From Hellea sp. (GTDB lineage Bacteria; Pseudomonadota; Alphaproteobacteria; Caulobacterales; Maricaulaceae), in NCBI GenBank assembly GCA_020628635.1, contig JAHDEU010000076.1, forward strand, positions 1 to 8,431: a DNA stretch of 8,431 nt, written 5' to 3'. Shown piece after piece: positions 4,801 to 8,431 of this stretch; the first letter of the stretch is position 1; each line of letters begins with the position of its first letter. The translations under genes were made by a program, and so were the position numbers. The notes under the pieces were generated by a model. The model was not told the origin of the DNA and made no database searches. It saw only the letters and a list, made by a program, of their open reading frames with translations.

Positions 4801-7006
4801 TACGATCATCGGTCCGAATGGCGACGCGCTCGGCAGACCGACGATTGCGTCCGGCACGGCTGCCCTCCAGGCCGATGTCGCGGGCGACTACACCATCATC
4901 ATCAATTCGAGTGGCGGCTTCAGCGAGGGGACCGTGACCAATTTCACCCTGTCGCGCCGCATCGACGCGCTCACGGGCGGAACGGACACGGTCGGGCGCA
5001 TCGAGGCCAACTCTCTGCAGAACGGAACCTATGAGTTCTTCGGCGATGTCGATGCGTTCTCCTTCACCCTGACGGAAGGGGAGGACATGCTCTTCCAGAC
5101 GCTGCGGGGCGGCGTGCTGCGCTACGAGATCCTCGACGCGGACGGCACGCTCGTGCAGACGGGCGAAGACTACGCCAATCTCACGACCGACGGACTCGCG
5201 GCGGGCGAGTATTTCGTCGTGCTCAACAGTTTCGAAGATGGAAGCGGCTTCCAGGGCGGCTACCGGATCGGAGCGTTCTCAACCATAGACGACTATGACG
5301 GCCTGCCGGGAGACGCCAATATCGGCACGGTCGCGGTCGGCGGTTCGGTCACGGCCGTGCTCAATCCGGTGGAGCCGATCGGCGACACGGTCGCGGACCA
5401 GGACGCCTTCACGCTCAGCCTCGCGGCCGGGCAGAGCATCGTCATCGCGGAACGCAGCGCAACGGGTGCGACCATCGGCACGCTGCTTGTCGGACCGGAC
5501 GGAATTCCGCTCGCGGCGAATTTCGACCTGAACGACAACTACACAGGACCCATCGTCTTCACGGCGGAAACGGCTGGCGACTACACGGTGATCGGCTTTG
5601 GCGTGCAGGAGGGCCAGACCGACCTTTATTCCATCGACATCTTCGCGCGCACCGTGGGCGCGGAGACCCCCGACCAGATCGTGGGCGGCACGGCGCGCGA
5701 CGTGATCGAGGGCGGGGCGGGCGACGACACGTTGTTCGGCGACGCGGCCCGCGGCGTGCCGGCCAATAGTTTCGAGGCACAGCTCTACCGCTCCTACCAG
5801 GCCGTGTTCGACCGCGCGCCGGATGCGGCCGGCTTCGAGTTCTTCCTCGACGCGATGCAGCTGGGCATCTTCAGCCAGGAACAGGTGCTGGTCGAATTCG
5901 TGGGCTCGCAGGAGTTCCAGGACACTTACGGCGAGCTGTCCAACCGCGCCTTCGTGGAACAGCTCTACCGCAACGTGCTGGACCGCGAGGGCGACCCGGA
6001 CGGGGTGGGTGCCTTCACCGCCGCGCTGGATGGCGGCGCAACCCGTGCGCAGGTCGTGCTCGACTTCGCCAATTCTGCCGAGTTCATCGGCACGACCGGC
6101 CTCGGCGTGGCGGCCTTTCTGAACAATGTGTCGCTGTCGCCTTACGAGGGCCAGGTCTACCGCGCCTATCAGGGCGTGTTCGGCCGCGAGCCCGACCTCG
6201 GCGGTTTCGACATCTTCATCAGCGCGCTGGAAGTCGGCCTGCTCGACCTGCAGGGCATCATCAACGACTTCACCGGATCACCGGAATTCCAGGCGACTTA
6301 TGGCGAGCTGTCCAACCGCGACTTCGTGGAGCTGCTCTACACCAATGTGCTGCCGGGCAATGAGGACGCGGTCGGGCGCGCGGCCTTCACCGCGGCGCTG
6401 GATGCGGGCGATCTGACACGCGCGCAGGTCGTGCTCGACTTCACCGAGAGCTTCGCCTTCCAGCAGGCGACGGCCGCAGACGCGGTCGCCTTCAGGAACC
6501 GCATCTTCGAAAACAACACCGACGTCATCTATGGCGGCGCGGGCGATGACACGATGTTCGGCGGACGCGGCGTGGACGTCTTCGTCTATGCCAACGGGAC
6601 GGACGGTGCGGACACCATTCTCGACTTCACGCCGGGTGTGGACGTCATCGACATCGCGCAGAACAGCCAGAACCTGCCCTTCATCTTCGACTTCGAGGGC
6701 TTGCGGCAATTGATGAGCCAGGACGGCAATGATGTGCTCATCGACTTTGGCGAGGGCAATACGGTCCGGCTGGTCAATGTGCAGCTGGACGCGCTCACGG
6801 TCCGCGACTTCGTGCTCCAGGGCGGCGTGGCCGACGACTATGTCTTCACCTCCGCCGAGCCGCCGCAGTCCGTCGACATCTCCAAGCCGGACATCGCGCC
6901 GGTCTCCGAACAGCCCGCATCCGAGGCTCCGGCGCTCGACATGGTCGATGCGACCGTGACCTTTGACGGCCTGTTCTGGACGGTGGAGGACAACGCGCTC
7001 CTCTAG
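1844..7006 (+). CDS. Giant type I-secreted exoprotein: about 11 PPC-like repeats, RTX motifs, two DUF4214 domains
   Basis: The product has 1720 residues, roughly 180 kDa. It begins MRRFFEDRLSLDLGTGL with no Sec signal or membrane segment, as expected for type I export. Residues about 55-1270 form some 11 tandem units resembling the pre-peptidase C-terminal beta-sandwich. Each starts near a DD(H/F)G-like motif and carries GDxDWF-like and AGxYxxxV-like motifs. RTX nonapeptides lie at 1281-1300, two DUF4214 domains at about 1310-1418 and 1434-1554, further RTX nonapeptides (GGAGDDTMF, GGRGVDVFV) at 1564-1581, and a serralysin-C-like region to about 1660. An acidic, Pro-rich tail ends in DNALL. 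There is no cysteine, only four lysines (33, 45, 818, 1681) and four histidines, and no HExxH or recognisable catalytic domain, although PPC domains usually accompany secreted peptidases. Calcium-dependent folding outside the cell and a surface, adhesive or matrix role are inferred. No ABC exporter, membrane-fusion or TolC-type gene is in the window. Other possibilities are an S-layer-like protein or a carrier for an unrecognised activity. Confidence 0.88.
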   Translation: MRRFFEDRLSLDLGTGLVGLEFADSLQPIDFRKTVDAGLTVSLAKPVEPLRMEGDDHGNDAGSATVLEEGVSVSGVLETGDDQDWFSFAVTAGTSVQFVVPADLDGAIAGYRIVDEFGADVPFTAGQNDNMEIVSTVDVGSTGLIYIVIEASGPSDIAYTVRAEAAQDDFGNTPDTAGTVPANGSIAGEIESSGDDDWFEVQLTGANTLLADFDNPDFGLQDVTLSLYDADGTRIARTQRDTFQSDPSFFADLGEGTYYLGVSAASGTGNYTVQTSTATDDFGSSRARAESYTFDTEVSGAIDYQGDRDVFTFTLVDSAQVSFNISDGGEQNVFLSVQNVDTFATNSGSGNFTAGLVAGTYTMTVEGINGPGSYTFSATGGEAAEDDTPGDASTPRVAEVNGDAVTGVIEFDGDADWFQISTVEGQTYEFSLEDTQLQDFDVRIVDADGNTVDELFVEQNFELTDTFVGFIASRTGDFFLSVSSVNYIDPVAYDFTISSDAVADDDFAADTSTTGVVVIDADGLSGALGGVLEREGDVDWFAFDGTQGQTVQFIGTPEIQFEIYDANGDVVTEGVRLTGGQIDPGMALFDIAQTGQYFISVSQAAGVVPIEYGASYAVVPSDETGAIAVDEVVTVFLSDSEDIDDYTITLEAGTEYYLSGQWNFADALLLNSDEMRIDTFDADSIFTVSETAEYTLRYATDIATGTFELFNIRLIEVPDDVNVTTTQAELEAGLLSFAHSDGDVDSFSFDLGGSSSRAFRIIPVGEDDGVTLSGVFDGLDGDLAVTGTLNGVRTIYFTDAVGANGRFSLTGDRVGEYKFRIEEIADDFVNSVETDSALAAGENGSVSGQIDFAGDTDWHSFTATEDAAYRFTTIGAEGSFLTDLLDANGNSIAADVSDTQTVFLQTGQTVYLAVSAAGSLTNGYTLSAEVVPDDHGNNAQGATAVAYGDMVTARTDYFTDRDAFTITADARDVIVLEFGDNFFFNYTIIGPNGDALGRPTIASGTAALQADVAGDYTIIINSSGGFSEGTVTNFTLSRRIDALTGGTDTVGRIEANSLQNGTYEFFGDVDAFSFTLTEGEDMLFQTLRGGVLRYEILDADGTLVQTGEDYANLTTDGLAAGEYFVVLNSFEDGSGFQGGYRIGAFSTIDDYDGLPGDANIGTVAVGGSVTAVLNPVEPIGDTVADQDAFTLSLAAGQSIVIAERSATGATIGTLLVGPDGIPLAANFDLNDNYTGPIVFTAETAGDYTVIGFGVQEGQTDLYSIDIFARTVGAETPDQIVGGTARDVIEGGAGDDTLFGDAARGVPANSFEAQLYRSYQAVFDRAPDAAGFEFFLDAMQLGIFSQEQVLVEFVGSQEFQDTYGELSNRAFVEQLYRNVLDREGDPDGVGAFTAALDGGATRAQVVLDFANSAEFIGTTGLGVAAFLNNVSLSPYEGQVYRAYQGVFGREPDLGGFDIFISALEVGLLDLQGIINDFTGSPEFQATYGELSNRDFVELLYTNVLPGNEDAVGRAAFTAALDAGDLTRAQVVLDFTESFAFQQATAADAVAFRNRIFENNTDVIYGGAGDDTMFGGRGVDVFVYANGTDGADTILDFTPGVDVIDIAQNSQNLPFIFDFEGLRQLMSQDGNDVLIDFGEGNTVRLVNVQLDALTVRDFVLQGGVADDYVFTSAEPPQSVDISKPDIAPVSEQPASEAPALDMVDATVTFDGLFWTVEDNALL
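2006..5655 (+). repeat. Array of about 11 tandem PPC-like domain repeats (protein level)
   Basis: Units begin near residues 55, 168, 280, 386, 504, about 625, 719, 826, 933, 1041 and 1149 of the giant protein, so the period is mostly 106-121 residues. A typical unit opens with a DDHGN- or DDFGN-like motif, has a G-x-I/L strand, then GDxDWF followed by an AGQ-like turn, and closes with a Y-x-hydrophobic-x-hydrophobic strand. The repeats are divergent in DNA sequence, so this is an old array. The sixth unit is the most degenerate and shortest (about 94 residues), keeping only DIDDYTITLEAG of the core. The Trp of the DWF core is present in units 1, 2, 4, 5 and 8, is Val in unit 3 and Ser in unit 7, and is Ala in units 9-11. 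Unit boundaries are approximate. Confidence 0.75.
5684..5743 (+). repeat. RTX calcium-binding nonapeptide block 1
   Basis: Residues 1281-1300 of the giant protein hold a degenerate nonapeptide, GGTARDVIE, and then a canonical one, GGAGDDTLF, followed by GD. The form GGxGxDxUx is the calcium-binding parallel beta-roll repeat of type I-secreted proteins. The block is very short and is followed directly by the DUF4214 pair. Confidence 0.8.
5771..6130 (+). repeat. DUF4214 domain, copy 1
   Basis: The copy begins FEAQLYRSYQAVFDRAPD and continues with AGFEFFLDAMQLG, FVGSQEFQDTYGELSNRAF and LYRNVLDREGDPDGV, the helical pattern of DUF4214 found in many RTX and S-layer-like exoproteins. No molecular function is established for the family as far as I know. 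It aligns with copy 2 at an offset of 372 nt, rising to 375 nt after a one-codon insertion in copy 2. Stretches of near-identical DNA remain, for example around ggcgagctgtccaaccgcg (starting at 5930). Confidence 0.82.
6143..6505 (+). repeat. DUF4214 domain, copy 2
   Basis: This is the tandem partner of copy 1, beginning YEGQVYRAYQGVFGREPD with GGFDIFISALEVG, FTGSPEFQATYGELSNRDF and LTRAQVVLDF. The DNA matches copy 1 in blocks such as gcgcaggtcgtgctcgactt (6047 and 6422), which suggests a fairly recent intragenic duplication or ongoing homogenisation. The second half, LYTNVLPGNEDAVGRAAF, has lost the DREGDPDG loop seen in copy 1. Confidence 0.82.
6533..6586 (+). repeat. RTX calcium-binding nonapeptide block 2
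   Basis: Residues 1564-1581 of the giant protein hold two adjoining nonapeptides, GGAGDDTMF and GGRGVDVFV. The preceding DVIY and first nonapeptide nearly repeat block 1 (DVIE, then GGAGDDTLF), so the DUF4214 pair sits between two copies of the same element. Confidence 0.82.
6587..7003 (+). other. Serralysin-C-like region and presumed C-terminal type I secretion signal
   Basis: After RTX block 2 the protein reads DTILDFTPGVDVIDI, then DVLIDFGEGNTVRLVNV and LTVRDFVL. This matches the strand pattern that ends the beta-roll in serralysin-type (M10 C-terminal) domains. The last 60 or so residues are acidic and Pro/Ala-rich and end VEDNALL. Type I signals are C-terminal, uncleaved and poorly conserved, so this placement rests on architecture more than on a motif. 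Confidence 0.55.
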
Positions 7007-7024
7007 GCGGCGTTTCGCCCCGCC
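7006..7024 (+). terminator. GC-rich hairpin overlapping the giant gene's stop codon
   Basis: GGCGGCG, starting at the last base of the stop codon, can pair with CGCCCCGCC across a TTT loop: four pairs, a two-base bulge, then three pairs. No T-run follows, so it is not a classic intrinsic terminator. It could act as a weak terminator or protect the 3' end. Confidence 0.25.
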
Positions 7025-7041
7025 ATCGCTGCATCCACACG

Positions 7042-7069
7042 TTGAACCCGGCCTGCCCGCGCCCTAGAG
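7042..7069 (+). promoter_or_regulatory. Predicted promoter of the second PPC gene (TTGAAC-16 nt-CTAGAG)
   Basis: TTGAAC at 7042-7047 and CTAGAG at 7064-7069 repeat the boxes and the exact 16-base spacing found upstream of the first PPC gene. The intervening DNA differs, as expected for constrained boxes in unconstrained surroundings. This suggests that the second gene has its own promoter and is not simply read through from the first, although it lies only 106 bp behind it. Confidence 0.5.
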
Positions 7070-7078
7070 CGAGCGGGC
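7055..7078. promoter_or_regulatory. Inverted repeat around the predicted -10 box
   Basis: GCCCGC (7055-7060) and GCGGGC (7073-7078) form a 6-bp inverted repeat with twelve bases between, which contain the CTAGAG box. It could be an operator or an early-transcript hairpin. In DNA this GC-rich it may also be chance, and the first gene's promoter lacks an equivalent. Confidence 0.2.
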
Positions 7079-7101
7079 CGGGGCGGCGCGGACGTGATGA
7101 G

Positions 7102-7107
7102 TGGGGA
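7102..7107 (+). promoter_or_regulatory. Ribosome binding site of the second PPC gene
   Basis: TGGGGA ends five bases before the ATG at 7113, the same distance as for the first PPC gene. It favours this ATG over the out-of-frame GTG at 7094 and ATG at 7097, whose short frame closes at a TGA at 7121. Confidence 0.5.
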
Positions 7108-7112
7108 CGACA

Positions 7113-8431
7113 ATGCGCAATGAGCGACTGAACGGCCTGGCGACGCTGGAGCTGCGGGGCCTGTCCGCCCTGCCATTGAACGCCGTTTCGGCCAAACCGG
7201 CCCCCGACCCGCGCTTCGAGGACCCGGACGTGCCCGGCGACGCATCCACCACGGTCACGCTGAGCAAGGACGAAGAGATCGTCGAGGGCGGCGTGTCCGC
7301 GACCGATCAGGACTGGTACCGGCTGGAAATCGGCGAGGGCGAGCGGGTCACGATCAGCGTGACCGCTTTCGATTTCGAATCCGACCTCACCCTGTCGATC
7401 CTCGACGCGCAGGGCAATCTCGTCGTGTCCGTCAATACGGTGGACGAGACCATGCCCGACATGGGCGGTATTGCGGACATCACCCTGTTCGACGGCGTCG
7501 GCGACAATTCCACCCAGGTCGAACCGGGCCTGTATTTCGTGGCCCTGTCCACGCCGGATGCCGGCGCCGACTACGCCCTGTCCGCCGCCCTGACCCCGCA
7601 GACCGATGACGACACGCCCGTCCAGACCGACGAGGGCGAGGGCGACTTCGCGGCCGACGCGTCCACGACCGGCGTCATCGCGCTGGACGGATCAGAAGTC
7701 ACCGGGCGGTTGAACCCGGACGGCGATATCGACTGGCTCGCCGTGACGGTGGACAGCGCGCAGGACCTCGTCTTCACCGTGTCCCTCACGGAAGAGGACG
7801 CCCTCACCGAACTCGACTTCCAGATCTTCGACGGCGCGGGAGAGCCGGTCGCTATCGCGAGCGTGGTCGATACGGGAGCCGAGAGCGGCGCGGCCTATGA
7901 AGTGCGCGCATCCTTTTCCGAAGCAGGCACCTATTACTTCTCCATCGCCGTCAGCGAAATCATCCCGGATTCCCTGCGCGGCATCTATTCCATCAGCGCG
8001 CAGCAGCAGGTGGACGACGTCCCCGGCAATGCGAGCACCACGGCCACGCTGGCGCTGGACGGCGCGGCCGTGGAAGGCATGATCGAGTTCCCGGGCGACC
8101 AGGACTGGTACGCGGTTGAACTCGCCGCCGGGCAGACATTCAGCGTTCGCTCGGACTTCGTCGGGGAAGACAACGGACAGCCCGCCTCCGTCACCCTGCG
8201 CCGCGCGGACGGCTCCGAGATAGACGCCTTTTCCGTCGCGTTCGACGGCCGCGAAAGCACTGAGCTCTCGACCTTCCGCGTGCTCGAGGCGGGAACCTAC
8301 TATGTGTCCGCGCAGAGACGCTCCGACATGGCCGACTATCGCCTCAGCGCAACATCCATCGCTGACGGGCTCGGACCCAGCGCCACGACGGGGCTGTTCA
8401 CCGGGACCGACGCCGAACCGCTCAGCCAGCC
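7113..8431 (+). CDS. Second PPC-repeat exoprotein, N-terminal part, cut by window edge
   Basis: The frame stays open for 439 codons to the right edge. The product begins MRNERLNGLATLELRGLSAL with no convincing Sec signal, then carries PPC-like units starting near residues 37, 178 and 301. A fourth unit begins near 415 (LGPSATTGLF) and is truncated. Core motifs are DQDWYRL (66-71), DIDWLAV (205-211) and DQDWYAV (330-336), with closing strands such as GTYYFSIAV and GTYYVSAQ. The opening motif here is GDASTT-like; unit 2 (DFAADASTTGV) closely resembles unit 5 of the giant upstream protein (DFAADTSTTGV), so the two genes are paralogues. The visible part has no cysteine and only two lysines (28, 52). 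By analogy it probably ends in RTX motifs and a type I signal, but a C-terminal peptidase or other domain off the edge is equally possible. It follows the giant gene by 106 bp and has a matching promoter. Confidence 0.85.
   Translation, partial: MRNERLNGLATLELRGLSALPLNAVSAKPAPDPRFEDPDVPGDASTTVTLSKDEEIVEGGVSATDQDWYRLEIGEGERVTISVTAFDFESDLTLSILDAQGNLVVSVNTVDETMPDMGGIADITLFDGVGDNSTQVEPGLYFVALSTPDAGADYALSAALTPQTDDDTPVQTDEGEGDFAADASTTGVIALDGSEVTGRLNPDGDIDWLAVTVDSAQDLVFTVSLTEEDALTELDFQIFDGAGEPVAIASVVDTGAESGAAYEVRASFSEAGTYYFSIAVSEIIPDSLRGIYSISAQQQVDDVPGNASTTATLALDGAAVEGMIEFPGDQDWYAVELAAGQTFSVRSDFVGEDNGQPASVTLRRADGSEIDAFSVAFDGRESTELSTFRVLEAGTYYVSAQRRSDMADYRLSATSIADGLGPSATTGLFTGTDAEPLSQ

Noticed and set aside
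2006..5655. DNA-level tandem repeat or CRISPR-like array within the giant gene
   Set aside because: The repeats are long (over 300 bp), protein-level and divergent in DNA, with continuous coding through every junction.
1844..7006. Possible metallopeptidase or subtilisin domain, expected from the PPC name and the serralysin-like C-terminus
   Set aside because: There is no HExxH among the four histidines and no D-H-S arrangement that I can recognise; the N-terminus goes straight into the repeats.

Overview
The window is GC-rich (about two thirds G+C by eye) and densely coding. It looks like the chromosome of a marine-type alphaproteobacterium, possibly of the Hyphomonadaceae/Maricaulaceae/Caulobacterales group. 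That placement is inferred from the MnmE sequence style, Caulobacter-like promoter boxes and the acidic, cysteine-free secreted proteins; no rRNA or other decisive marker is present. I saw no tRNA, CRISPR array, insertion sequence or prophage gene.

Left part (1-1717): the N-terminal 267 codons of mnmE (tRNA modification GTPase) run leftwards off the edge. Only 25 bp separate them from a divergent gene for a lipoprotein of the glycerophosphodiester phosphodiesterase (GDPD) family. That gap holds one symmetric TATA-like octamer that could serve both strands as a -10 box or as a Shine-Dalgarno core.

Main part (1844-7006): one 1720-residue gene encodes a giant, probably type I-secreted protein. 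It has a short N-terminus without a Sec signal, about 11 tandem beta-sandwich units resembling the bacterial pre-peptidase C-terminal (PPC) domain, an RTX nonapeptide pair, two tandem DUF4214 domains, a second RTX pair, a serralysin-like C-terminal region and a short tail. It has no cysteine, only four lysines and four histidines, and no enzyme domain that I can recognise.

Right part (7113-8431, open at the edge): a second gene on the same strand begins another PPC-array protein with a similar leaderless N-terminus, three full repeats and a fourth cut by the window end. Both PPC genes are preceded by the same promoter-like arrangement, TTGAAC-16 nt-CTAGA, with a purine-rich ribosome site before the ATG. 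They therefore look like separately transcribed but co-regulated paralogous exoproteins, perhaps surface, adhesion or matrix proteins. The type I export genes they would need are not in the window.

The most interesting points are the protease-free PPC array, the DUF4214 pair lying between two nearly identical RTX blocks, the shared promoter module, and the symmetric element between mnmE and the GDPD gene.
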